This document shows positions 7,488-14,410 of a DNA stretch of 17,803 nt, one piece after another. Origin of the DNA: Lentisphaeria bacterium UBA1776 (GTDB taxonomy: Bacteria; Verrucomicrobiota; Lentisphaeria; Victivallales; Victivallaceae); the NCBI GenBank assembly GCA_002314605.1, contig DCGO01000030.1, positions 1 through 17,803 of the forward strand, read 5' to 3'. Under the pieces are notes generated by a model. The model made no database searches and had not been told where the DNA came from. It saw nothing but the letters and a program-made list of their open reading frames with translations. Numbering within the stretch: the stretch's first letter is position 1; each line of letters starts with the position of its first letter. The position numbers were made by a program, and so were the translations under genes.

Positions 7488-8849
7488 ATGGGCATTCTGC
7501 ATTTCACCAACGGCACCAAAGCCGAACCGCTTGCCAGGGGGGATTGTTTTACCCGGGGAGATGAGCTTTTCCGCTGGCCCGTGGTCACTGACGGAATGCG
7601 GCAGGCGGTGCTGGACGTGCTGAACAGTTTTTCCATGTCAGGGACTGCCGTCACCGATCAGTTCGAGACCGAATTCGCCAGATGGACCGGGGCGAAGTAC
7701 GCGCTGGGGTTCAACAACGGGACCTCGGCATTGAAGACCGCCATGTACGCCGCCGGACTGGGGGCGGGAGACGAGCTGATCTGCCCCGGCATCACCTACT
7801 GGGCCAGCTGCGCCCAGGCGCTCAGTCTGCGGGCATCGGTGGTCTTTGCCGATATCGAGGAAGAGACCATGTGCATCGATCCCGATGATATCGAGCGCCG
7901 CATCACTCCCCGGACCAAAGCGGTCATGGTGGTGCATTATATCGGTCACCCATGCGACATGGACCGGATCATGCCCGTTGCCCGCAAACACAATCTGAAG
8001 GTCATTGAGGATGTGTCCCACGCGCAGGGGTCTCTTTACAAGGGACGCATGTGCGGCACGCTGGGGGATGTGGCTGCCATGAGCTGCATGAGCGCCAAGG
8101 CCTTCGCCATCGGCGAAGCGGGCATGCTGGTCACCGGCAGTCAGGAGATCTACGAGCGGGCCGTCATGTTCGGTCGCATTGAGCATATCAAGGATGTGAA
8201 GGATCCGGAACTTCTCCGGACGGCCGGCATTCCCATGAGCGGGGAAAAATACCGGATGCACCAGATGTCCAGCGCCGTCGGGCTGGAACTCCTGAAGGAT
8301 TATCCGGCCAGGATCCGGGAGATCGACGAGGCGATGAATTACTTTGCCGACGCGGTAGACCAGCTGCCCGGGCTGAAGGTGGTGCGGACCGCAAAGGGCA
8401 GCGGCTCTACCATGGGGGGCTGGTATTATCCGGCCTGCCATTACCGCCCCGAGGAGCTGGAAGGGCTGTCCATCGGTGCATTTACACGGGCATTGACCGC
8501 CGAAGGGGTCCCCCACTGCAAACCCGGCTGCAACTTTTCGCTTTTCGAGCATCCGCTTTTCTTTGAAACGGATGTGTACGGGGAGGGGCATCCGGTCAAC
8601 CGGGTCCCCGCCGGGATGGATTACCCGGTCTGCAACCGCATCCACGAGAGGATATTCTCCATTCCGTGGTTCAAGCATCCGGACAAAACCCGGATCGAGC
8701 GGTTCATCGCCGCCTACCGGAAAGTGGCCGAAAATTACCGTGAACTGCTTCCGCTTGATACCTTCAAAAATGAACATTACTCTCTTACGGCCTTCACCCC
8801 CGGGCTTTCCAAATTGTTCGAAAACCGGCGGAAAAATGCGACGGTCTGA
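7488..8849 (+). CDS. DegT/DnrJ/EryC1/StrS family PLP-dependent aminotransferase
   Basis: The 453-residue protein belongs to the sugar aminotransferase family, although it is longer than the usual 370-400. Recognisable parts are the opening FRWPVVTDGM, the GFNNGTSALKTAM cofactor-phosphate region (74-86), PGITYWAS (100-107), VIEDVSHAQGS (172-182, Asp175 facing the PLP ring nitrogen) and MSAKAFAIGEAGMLVT, where Lys204 is the expected Schiff-base lysine. The catalytic residues are intact. These enzymes move an amino group, usually from glutamate or glutamine, onto a keto-sugar or keto-cyclitol, and the reaction is reversible. It lies 12 nt after the amidohydrolase with a strong site AAGGGAGTG and is followed by a Gfo/Idh oxidoreductase that could supply or use the keto form. 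The whole sequence resembles the inosose and 3-keto-sugar aminotransferase branches, but the substrate is not determined. Confidence 0.9.
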   Translation: MGILHFTNGTKAEPLARGDCFTRGDELFRWPVVTDGMRQAVLDVLNSFSMSGTAVTDQFETEFARWTGAKYALGFNNGTSALKTAMYAAGLGAGDELICPGITYWASCAQALSLRASVVFADIEEETMCIDPDDIERRITPRTKAVMVVHYIGHPCDMDRIMPVARKHNLKVIEDVSHAQGSLYKGRMCGTLGDVAAMSCMSAKAFAIGEAGMLVTGSQEIYERAVMFGRIEHIKDVKDPELLRTAGIPMSGEKYRMHQMSSAVGLELLKDYPARIREIDEAMNYFADAVDQLPGLKVVRTAKGSGSTMGGWYYPACHYRPEELEGLSIGAFTRALTAEGVPHCKPGCNFSLFEHPLFFETDVYGEGHPVNRVPAGMDYPVCNRIHERIFSIPWFKHPDKTRIERFIAAYRKVAENYRELLPLDTFKNEHYSLTAFTPGLSKLFENRRKNATV

Positions 8850-8917
8850 CGGTCGGGGTGGATGAAAAAGTGAAACTTGAGGATTGAACCTCTGAAAATT
8901 AAACAGGGAGAACAGTT

Positions 8918-10219
8918 ATGAAACGCCGTTATGTTGTCTGCGGAGTGTCCGGACGGGCCATCAACATGTGGATCAAGCCGATCTATGAAACCTTTTCCTC
9001 CCATGCGGAACTGGCGGGCTTGCTGGATATCGATCCATTGCGCTTCAAAGTCTGCAAGCGGGAGATCCCGGCGACACAGGATGTTCCGGAATACAAACCC
9101 GAAGAGTTCGACAAAATGATCGAGGAAACCAGACCGGATGCGGTCTTCGTGGTGTGCCGCGACTGCTTCCACGCCGGATATATCATCAAGGCGCTGGAGA
9201 AGGATCTGGACGTCATTACGGAAAAACCCATGACCACCTGCTGGGAAGACGCCATCAAGGTCCGGGATGCCGAAAAGAAGTCCAGGGGCAAAGTGATCTG
9301 CACCTTCAACTACCGCTACAATCCCCAACATGTCATGATCCGGGAACTGGTCATGGCCGGCAAGGTGGGCCGCGTGACTCACGTGGACCTCAACTGGTAT
9401 ATCGACATCCGCCACGGCTCCAGCTATTTCAACCGCTGGAACCGGATGCGGGAGAACTCGGGGAGCCTTTCCATTCACAAGGCCAGTCATCACTTCGATC
9501 TGGTGAACTGGTGGATCGGCAGTCCGGATCCCCGGCTGGTCCATGCCTTCGGAGCGTTGAATCACTATGGCCCCAACGGACCTTTCAATCCCTCAAAGAA
9601 AGATGGCCGCCACTGTTCTGACTGCGAGGAACGGACCAGGTGCGCCTACAAAAAGCGCTGGGAGACCCGGGCGTCCGTCATCAAGGTCCACGATGACCAT
9701 CTGGATGCTTTTGATGAGAGCAAGGGACTGCTTTTCACGCCGTCCATCTACCGTCCCGATATGTGCATTTTCGATTCCGAGATCAACATCCACGACACCA
9801 TTGTGGCCAATGTGAAATACTCTGACGGCGTGCTATTGAACTACTCCGCCAACTTTTCCACGCCATACGAGGGATATCGCCTGGCCATCAACGGCACCCA
9901 CGGGCGCATTGAGGCCGAAGAGTGGGGAGGGGCAGGAGCCCGGGCCTTTCCCTGTCCCCGGCAGACGGACCATTATGTGGATTACTATCCCATTTTCGGC
10001 TCCCGGGAGCGGCTTTCGGTCAAACCGGGGGTGGGCGGACACGGCGGCGGAGACTCCCTCATTCAGGAAGATGTGTTTCTGGGACCGGACCCCGAGCGGG
10101 AACACCGGATCCTGGCGGATTCCAAGGACGGGCTCAGCGCCATCTCCATCGGAGACGCAGTGTACAAGTCCATTACCGAAGAGCGGATCATCGACCTTGC
10201 GGAGGTCATGACCCATTGA
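8918..10219 (+). CDS. Gfo/Idh/MocA family NAD(P)-dependent oxidoreductase
   Basis: The 433-residue protein has an N-terminal Rossmann fold (VVCGVSGRA, residues 6-14), PDAVFVVCRDCFHAGYIIKAL, and the family's TEKPMTT loop with Lys103. The central ASHHFDLVNWW carries the His-x-x-Asp pair (His191, Asp194) used in catalysis. Residues 233-242 hold a small Cys cluster (HCSDCEERTRC), seen in a subset of this family, which may bind a metal. Such enzymes oxidise a sugar or cyclitol hydroxyl to a ketone, or do the reverse, in the cytoplasm. Pairing with a DegT aminotransferase is typical of amino-sugar and inosamine routes. The 68-nt gap before it is the longest in the operon and shows no clear promoter or terminator. 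AGGGAG (8905-8910) is the ribosome binding site. Confidence 0.9.
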   Translation: MKRRYVVCGVSGRAINMWIKPIYETFSSHAELAGLLDIDPLRFKVCKREIPATQDVPEYKPEEFDKMIEETRPDAVFVVCRDCFHAGYIIKALEKDLDVITEKPMTTCWEDAIKVRDAEKKSRGKVICTFNYRYNPQHVMIRELVMAGKVGRVTHVDLNWYIDIRHGSSYFNRWNRMRENSGSLSIHKASHHFDLVNWWIGSPDPRLVHAFGALNHYGPNGPFNPSKKDGRHCSDCEERTRCAYKKRWETRASVIKVHDDHLDAFDESKGLLFTPSIYRPDMCIFDSEINIHDTIVANVKYSDGVLLNYSANFSTPYEGYRLAINGTHGRIEAEEWGGAGARAFPCPRQTDHYVDYYPIFGSRERLSVKPGVGGHGGGDSLIQEDVFLGPDPEREHRILADSKDGLSAISIGDAVYKSITEERIIDLAEVMTH

Positions 10220-10246
10220 GACGGGAATGGATTTCCGGAAAAATTC

Positions 10247-10251
10247 AGGAG
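10247..10251 (+). promoter_or_regulatory. Ribosome binding site deciding the acyltransferase-like start
   Basis: AGGAG lies 8 nt before ATG 10260. The upstream in-frame ATG at 10227 is only 7 nt after the preceding stop and has only a weak GGGA, so 10260 is taken as the start. Confidence 0.65.
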
Positions 10252-10259
10252 CTGGAATA

Positions 10260-11537
10260 ATGAAAACCAACTTGGATGAGTTCTGCGAAGCGCTGCATAT
10301 TGCACCGCAGGACAAATTGAATTTGAGCGCCCGCTGGGAAGAGCTGACCTCCGGCTGGAGGGAAGACGTTTTGCCGGAATGTCTGGATATTGCGTCTTTC
10401 CGCCGGTGGTATCCCCTCTCCCAGGGGCCTGCGCCTCTGGAGGAAGTTCTGTCTCTGGCTGAAAAAGTCAGGGAGACGGCGAGCCGGGAACCATTGCTTT
10501 CGCTGCTTGCTTTCATCAGCTTCCGCGGTGCATTTGAGTCAGCTTTGCCCTTTTATTTTTCCGCCATGCCCGATCCGATCCCCTTTCTGGGGAAAGAATT
10601 GTCGGGGGTGTTCGCGCTTATGATCTCGCTGGGAGCCTGTCCCGGAATGATCCGGACCTGTGCAAAGTGCGGGGTTCCGGAGCAGTATGCACTGGATGCC
10701 ATGCAGTGGTTCGGCGGCACCATGTATGCCTACGGTACGGCCCATGACCATATCCCCGGGCGCCCCTTTCAATTCTACTGGATCCGCAACTATCTTGATG
10801 GAAAACTCTTCCGCATCGGGAGGCTGGAATATCTGATGCATCTTTGTCCCGACTGGGTCCCCGCCATTTACCGCAGTCCATCCGGTGGCCTGGCGGTGCT
10901 GGTCCGGGAGGGATGGAGATTCCGCACGGCTGAATACCGGGCCGGGGACACGGAGCCGGAGATTTTCACCGCACATCTCAGGGAAGAAGGAGACTCCATT
11001 ACCGGTACTTTGATTCCTCCGGACGGCATTATGGACTTCGGGAAAACGGTCACTCTCCGGAAAGCGGAATGGAACCCTGCCGTGTCGCCGGAGGACCTTT
11101 GCCCCTCAATCCACATCCCGGGGGGAAGCCGTATGCCGTGGGAGGAAGTCAAAGCGTCTTTATTGGATGCAAGGGCCTTTTTCGAAAAATATTTTCACCG
11201 CAGAGTTCCGCTCTTCTGCTGCAGTTCGTGGATTTTGAATCCGGCGTGGGAAACCGAACTTGCCGGATCCAACATGGCGAACTTCCGGCAGCAGGGATAT
11301 GCGTTTCCCGGCGAGTCATGGGGGGACCGGGCAGGCATGGGATTCCTCTTCGGGCGCTCGGACATTCCCCCGGATGCGCTTCCGGCAGTCAATTCCGCCC
11401 AGAGAGCGATGCAGCGCTGCTACAAAGCAAAACGCTGCGGTGCCGGAGCATTGTTCTTTCTGGCGGGTGATCTGGAAAAACTCGGGAACTGTTATTACAG
11501 GAAGCTGTTTCAGAATTTCCGGCGGCAGCCGGAATAA
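10260..11537 (+). CDS. Acyltransferase-like protein (NAT_N / GNAT_C type), function unknown
   Basis: The 425-residue product resembles the two-domain family annotated as acyltransferase domain proteins, with an N-terminal NAT_N-like region (about 1-150) and a GNAT-like C-terminal region. The clearest family segment is near the end: SIHIPGGSRM, then KASLLDARAFFEKYF, LFCCSSWILNP and ELAGSNMANFRQQ. The N-terminal half is helical and Trp/Arg-rich. No member known to me has a settled reaction, so N-acylation of an amine is only suggested by the fold. Placement after a Gfo/Idh oxidoreductase and a DegT aminotransferase would fit acylation of a newly made amino group. It is the last gene of the operon, 21 nt from a convergent gene. 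Recognition is from memory of family motifs and should be checked with a profile search. Confidence 0.68.
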   Translation: MKTNLDEFCEALHIAPQDKLNLSARWEELTSGWREDVLPECLDIASFRRWYPLSQGPAPLEEVLSLAEKVRETASREPLLSLLAFISFRGAFESALPFYFSAMPDPIPFLGKELSGVFALMISLGACPGMIRTCAKCGVPEQYALDAMQWFGGTMYAYGTAHDHIPGRPFQFYWIRNYLDGKLFRIGRLEYLMHLCPDWVPAIYRSPSGGLAVLVREGWRFRTAEYRAGDTEPEIFTAHLREEGDSITGTLIPPDGIMDFGKTVTLRKAEWNPAVSPEDLCPSIHIPGGSRMPWEEVKASLLDARAFFEKYFHRRVPLFCCSSWILNPAWETELAGSNMANFRQQGYAFPGESWGDRAGMGFLFGRSDIPPDALPAVNSAQRAMQRCYKAKRCGAGALFFLAGDLEKLGNCYYRKLFQNFRRQPE

Positions 11538-11581
11538 CGGACGCTTTTACTTGTTTTTTCAGTTCGGACGGTACGTCCGAA
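11538..11581. other. Hairpin-forming repeat at the convergent gene ends
   Basis: TTCGGACG (11563-11570) and CGTCCGAA (11574-11581) form a perfect 8-bp stem with a 3-nt loop. A further CGGACG at 11538-11543 could pair with the same right arm. The T-run (11554-11559) lies before the stem on the + strand, so neither strand has the stem-then-U-tract order of a classical intrinsic terminator. It spans the stop of the isomerase gene. A role in ending or separating the convergent transcripts is possible but unproven. Confidence 0.4.
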
Positions 11582-12434
11582 AACGCTCCTGAAGCTCCGC
11601 TGCATGGTCCAGAAGGAATGCACTGCGTTCGGCGGCGCTGAAGAGACACGGGGGAAAAGTCCCTCTTTTCTGAAATGCGGGCGGGGCGATGTGGGTGACT
11701 TCAAAGATCAGCAGCACATCCTGCCGGATCTCTCTGACCGCAGACATGATCTCCCTCCAGTCCAGCACGCCCAGACCGGGATACCAGTGACACTCGTCGA
11801 TCCCGTCGTAATCGGAAATGTGGAAACTGCGGATCCTGCCGGAAAGCAGCCGGATCCCCGCCGGGACTTTTTCCGGACAGCCGCACAGGTGATTGACGTC
11901 GAAACAGACTCCGAAGGTCCTTTCGGGAAAATCTTCCAGCACATCCCGCAGTTCCTCCGCATTTCTGCCGATGCAGGTACGGGGAAGGATCTCGATGTTG
12001 ACGGATGCCTCCAGATCTTCAAAGACCGGTTTCAGTTCCGCAAGGGATTTCCGGAGGCTCTGAAAGACCGCCGGCCGGTTTTCTTCAAGGTTCGGTTCCC
12101 CGCTTCCGTGGAGAGTGTAATTCCGGGTTCCCAGCGGACGGTAGATCTTCAGAAAGTCGAGGATCTTCCGAACGCCGTTCCGGCGCTTCGATTCCTCCGG
12201 ATCGGCCAGAGACCAGACCGAAAAGGGGGCAAACGGAATATGAATGGAGGCGACCTCCACGTCCCCGTCTTTCTGCATGCGGGAAAGGAACTTCACCCCT
12301 TCAGCTTCCTGGTCTGCAGGAGCCTGAGAGGCAAAGGAGAGTTCGATCCGCCGGATCTTTGCATTTCTGACGGCTTCCCGCCAGTTCGGATCAAGCACGG
12401 AAGGATTATCAAACGAAATTGCGTAACGGTACAT
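11559..12434 (-). CDS. Sugar phosphate isomerase/epimerase-like TIM-barrel protein (AP endonuclease 2 fold)
   Basis: The 291-residue protein has the xylose isomerase-like barrel with a complete metal set: NIEILPR (Glu148), FDVNHL (Asp179, His182), SFHISDYDG (His205, Asp208) and LIFEVTH (Glu245), plus WYPGLGVLDW near 217-226. Relatives isomerise or epimerise keto-sugars or cyclitols, or act as inosose dehydratases, and the exact reaction is undetermined. The start at 12434 is preferred over an upstream in-frame ATG at 12479. AAAGGGAGTG sits just before 12434, and a promoter candidate lies between the two. The gene runs opposite to both flanking operons, so it is transcribed alone. Its 3' end faces the amino-sugar operon with a 21-nt gap. 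It may belong to the same metabolism, but nothing in the sequence proves that. Confidence 0.86.
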   Translation of the reverse strand: MYRYAISFDNPSVLDPNWREAVRNAKIRRIELSFASQAPADQEAEGVKFLSRMQKDGDVEVASIHIPFAPFSVWSLADPEESKRRNGVRKILDFLKIYRPLGTRNYTLHGSGEPNLEENRPAVFQSLRKSLAELKPVFEDLEASVNIEILPRTCIGRNAEELRDVLEDFPERTFGVCFDVNHLCGCPEKVPAGIRLLSGRIRSFHISDYDGIDECHWYPGLGVLDWREIMSAVREIRQDVLLIFEVTHIAPPAFQKRGTFPPCLFSAAERSAFLLDHAAELQERFRTYRPN

Positions 12435-12439
12435 TGTCA

Positions 12440-12445
12440 CTCCCT
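12440..12445 (-). promoter_or_regulatory. Ribosome binding site of the isomerase-like gene
   Basis: On the minus strand AGGGAG (within AAAGGGAGTG, 12438-12447) lies 5 nt before ATG 12434. It matches the site used by the DegT gene and decides the start against the longer reading from 12479. Confidence 0.7.
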
Positions 12446-12458
12446 TTGGTTTTCTGAA

Positions 12459-12467
12459 AATATAGCA
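12459..12467 (-). promoter_or_regulatory. Candidate extended -10 promoter for the isomerase-like gene
   Basis: On the minus strand TGCTATATT reads as an extended -10 element (TGn followed by TATATT), about 25 nt upstream of the chosen start codon. No good -35 hexamer lies 17 nt further up, where there is only a T-run (A-run on +, 12478-12487). TTGACG is present but just 9 nt away, which is too close to act as -35. Extended -10 promoters can work without a -35. Confidence 0.4.
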
Positions 12468-12570
12468 CATTTCCGTCAAAAAAAAAATCCGGTTTGAAAG
12501 AACACGGCGTATGCAGGTTTCAGATTTTTTGTTTGGAGATATTTTACATTTTTTTGGGAATTTTTTCCAT

Positions 12571-12598
12571 TTCCTTTTCCCGGAAAACAGTGTATGTT
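12571..12598 (+). promoter_or_regulatory. Weak promoter candidate for the second pseudopilin operon
   Basis: TATGTT (12593-12598) could be a -10 element, with the poor -35 candidate TTCCTT (12571-12576) 16 nt upstream. The surrounding 12480-12600 stretch is markedly AT-rich compared with the genes, as expected for a promoter region. An operon promoter must lie in this gap because the upstream gene is divergent, but the exact hexamers are uncertain. Confidence 0.3.
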
Positions 12599-12646
12599 AT
12601 GCGGTAGGTCAAAACTCATTGAAAACGAAGAAAGGAAGGGAAAAAC

Positions 12647-13492
12647 ATGAAAAAACATCCCGTTTTTTTTCCGGCATCCTCTTTCTCATTTCCTCCCGCA
12701 TGTCTGCCGCAGAGAACAAGGTTCACCCTGATCGAGCTTCTGGTCGTGATCGCCATCATCGCGATTCTGGCGGCCATGTTGCTGCCGGCACTGAATCAGG
12801 CAAGAGCCAAGGCACATGCCACGAGGTGCATCAACAATCTGAAACAGGCGGGGACCGCATTCGCCATGTATGAAGATGACAATGGCGGGATTGCGTACTG
12901 CTACAACGGCAGCGGCGACCGCTATGCAACTTTTGCGACCTGCTACGGACCGCTTCTGTCGGAAGACAAAAAAATTGTGCGGGGACAGATTCAGGGGCTC
13001 GGGTATGTTCCGGACAAAAACCGGTCGGTTTTCAGATGTCCCTCTCTCATCGTAAGCACCGATCTGCTTTACCAGACATACGGGGCGGCTTTCCAAGCCA
13101 ACGTCGCATCCGGGTTCTATTATGAAGCGGGAATCGGCGTCAAGGTTGCTGCAGGCGATTCAAGTATGAATTACTACACGGTATCCAAGAGAATCAAGAA
13201 GCCGAGTACGGCTGTACGTCTGGCGGACAGTGCGACCCCGGTGATCGGAAAACCCGAACAGAAGCAGCAGTTTTTCTGCATGTATTCCAACGTCGCTCCG
13301 CAAAACGGGATCGGGGTCTATCATCTTCGTCATGCGAGCAGTGCCAATGTTGTTTTCTTTGACGGACACGCGGCCCCCCAGAATCTGGGGCAGCTGATCG
13401 GCAAGGCCGCCGGATATGTTTCTGGTACGAGTACCATGCACTATTACTCCCAGAACCTGGATCCGCTGTCCATCACGTTCTCGAAACAGTAA
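12647..13492 (+). CDS. Prepilin-type N-terminal domain protein with H-X9-DG motif (pseudopilin-like)
   Basis: The 281-residue protein has a 25-residue leader, long for this class, ending at Arg25. The signature FTLIELLVVIAIIAILAAML follows, with Glu30 at mature +5 and then LPALNQARAKA. As in the other pseudopilin of the window, the -1 position is Arg and not Gly. Near the C-terminus HASSANVVFFDGH is a regular H-X9-DG motif. The middle holds RCINNLKQAGTAFAMYEDD and VFRCPSL, shared in outline with the first copy (RSNLKTLG, VFYCPSD). Expected location is membrane-anchored with the bulk outside the cytoplasm. It is the first gene of an operon with a secreted TPR protein and a secreted DUF4838 enzyme. 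A strong ribosome binding site, AAGGAAGGG (12632-12640), precedes it. It is a distinct family member, not a recent duplicate of the first copy. Confidence 0.9.
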   Translation: MKKHPVFFPASSFSFPPACLPQRTRFTLIELLVVIAIIAILAAMLLPALNQARAKAHATRCINNLKQAGTAFAMYEDDNGGIAYCYNGSGDRYATFATCYGPLLSEDKKIVRGQIQGLGYVPDKNRSVFRCPSLIVSTDLLYQTYGAAFQANVASGFYYEAGIGVKVAAGDSSMNYYTVSKRIKKPSTAVRLADSATPVIGKPEQKQQFFCMYSNVAPQNGIGVYHLRHASSANVVFFDGHAAPQNLGQLIGKAAGYVSGTSTMHYYSQNLDPLSITFSKQ

Positions 13493-13531
13493 TTTCCGAA
13501 CAGCAAACCTCAACCTCAACAAGGAGTCATC

Positions 13532-14386
13532 ATGAAAAAAAACATCGCAATCCTCTCATCGGTTCTGGCCGCAGGAATCTGCTTCGCGGATTTCACGCAG
13601 GATTTCAAAAAGGCGGAAAGAGACCTTGACCTCGGAAAAAACAAAGAGGCTGCCGTGCAGTTTGAAAAGCTTGCCGCACAGGCTCCGGCCGGGGCCAAAG
13701 ATCAGTGCCGTTTCATGCAGACATGGGCCTTCGCCAAGATGCGCCAGTTCGACAATGCGCAGAAAGCCGTTGCGGAGATCAAGGATCCGGAAATGAAACA
13801 GTGTGGCGATTTCTTTGCGATCTACTACTGCAAACCAGCCAATGAACTGATCGCAAAATACGGGACTTCAGACCTCGGCAAGTTTCCGGAGGAGTATCAG
13901 CGTTATGTCTATATTTTCCGCGGCGAGCGTCAGACGGATGCCAAAAAGGCTGTTCCCGATTTCGAAAAGGGCGTGAAACTTTCCAGTGGCGATGTGATCC
14001 GGAAACTGCAGGGGCTCAACGGTCTTACCAGAAGCTACAATGCTGCCGGCAGGAAGGCTGAAGCAAAGGCCTCCGCCGAACAGGCGATGGCCGTCAAGGG
14101 GTACAGCGGTTTTTATCATACGATCTGCGCCGCTCTGATCAAGGCCAGGATCGAGTTCGAGGAAGGGAATATCGCTGCCGCGGAAAAGACTTTGAATGCG
14201 ATCAAACTCGGACATTTTGCCAAGCTGCCGCAGGGGATTGACTACTGCGAACTCCGCGGCGACATTGCGGCAAAAAAAGGCAATGCCGCAGAAGCCCAAA
14301 AAAACTATCAGCTGGCGATCGACAACAAGTACACCGGGAAAGGCCAGAAAGCGAAACTCGAAAAGAAGATGAATGCACTTAAGTAA
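13532..14386 (+). CDS. Secreted tetratricopeptide-repeat-like protein
   Basis: The 284-residue protein has a clear Sec signal peptide (MKKNIAILSSVLAAGICFA, probable cut after Ala19). The rest is almost entirely helical, with TPR-like helix pairs. Examples are FKKAERDLDLGKNKEAAVQFEKL (starting near 25; described by its G/A spacing), LNGLTRSYNAAGRKAEAKAS around residues 165-190, and RGDIAAKKGNAAEAQKNYQLA near 250-270. TPR arrays usually bind other proteins, so a periplasmic scaffold or adaptor is likely. No enzyme motif is seen. It lies 39 nt after the pseudopilin and 24 nt before the DUF4838 gene. Its ribosome binding site is AAGGAG (13521-13526), and the short leader contains 2.5 copies of AACCTC (13506-13520). 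The specific partner is unknown. Confidence 0.8.
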   Translation: MKKNIAILSSVLAAGICFADFTQDFKKAERDLDLGKNKEAAVQFEKLAAQAPAGAKDQCRFMQTWAFAKMRQFDNAQKAVAEIKDPEMKQCGDFFAIYYCKPANELIAKYGTSDLGKFPEEYQRYVYIFRGERQTDAKKAVPDFEKGVKLSSGDVIRKLQGLNGLTRSYNAAGRKAEAKASAEQAMAVKGYSGFYHTICAALIKARIEFEEGNIAAAEKTLNAIKLGHFAKLPQGIDYCELRGDIAAKKGNAAEAQKNYQLAIDNKYTGKGQKAKLEKKMNALK

Positions 14387-14410
14387 GCCAGCCGGAAACC
14401 GGAGCCGGAA

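Noticed and set aside
8850..8917. Possible internal promoter or terminator in the largest operon gap
   Set aside because: Only a 4-bp stem (GAGG/CCTC) without a T-run and no convincing -35/-10 pair were seen. It is treated as an ordinary operon spacer.
11604..12497. 297-codon + strand frame opposite the isomerase-like gene
   Set aside because: The - strand product has a complete set of metal ligands and a good start. The + strand frame has neither motif nor ribosome binding site.
12575..12587. TTTTCC-C-GGAAAA palindrome as a possible operator, with TTTCCGGAAA at 10232-10241
   Set aside because: The same TTCCGGAA-like words recur inside coding sequence (for example near 6229-6241), because codons for Ser-Gly, Pro-Glu and Arg-Lys in this genome favour TCCGGA/CGGAA. 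No specific enrichment at promoters is visible.
13506..13520. AACCTC repeated 2.5 times before the TPR gene
   Set aside because: The repeat is too short to support a functional claim. It probably reflects a low-structure leader ahead of the ribosome binding site.
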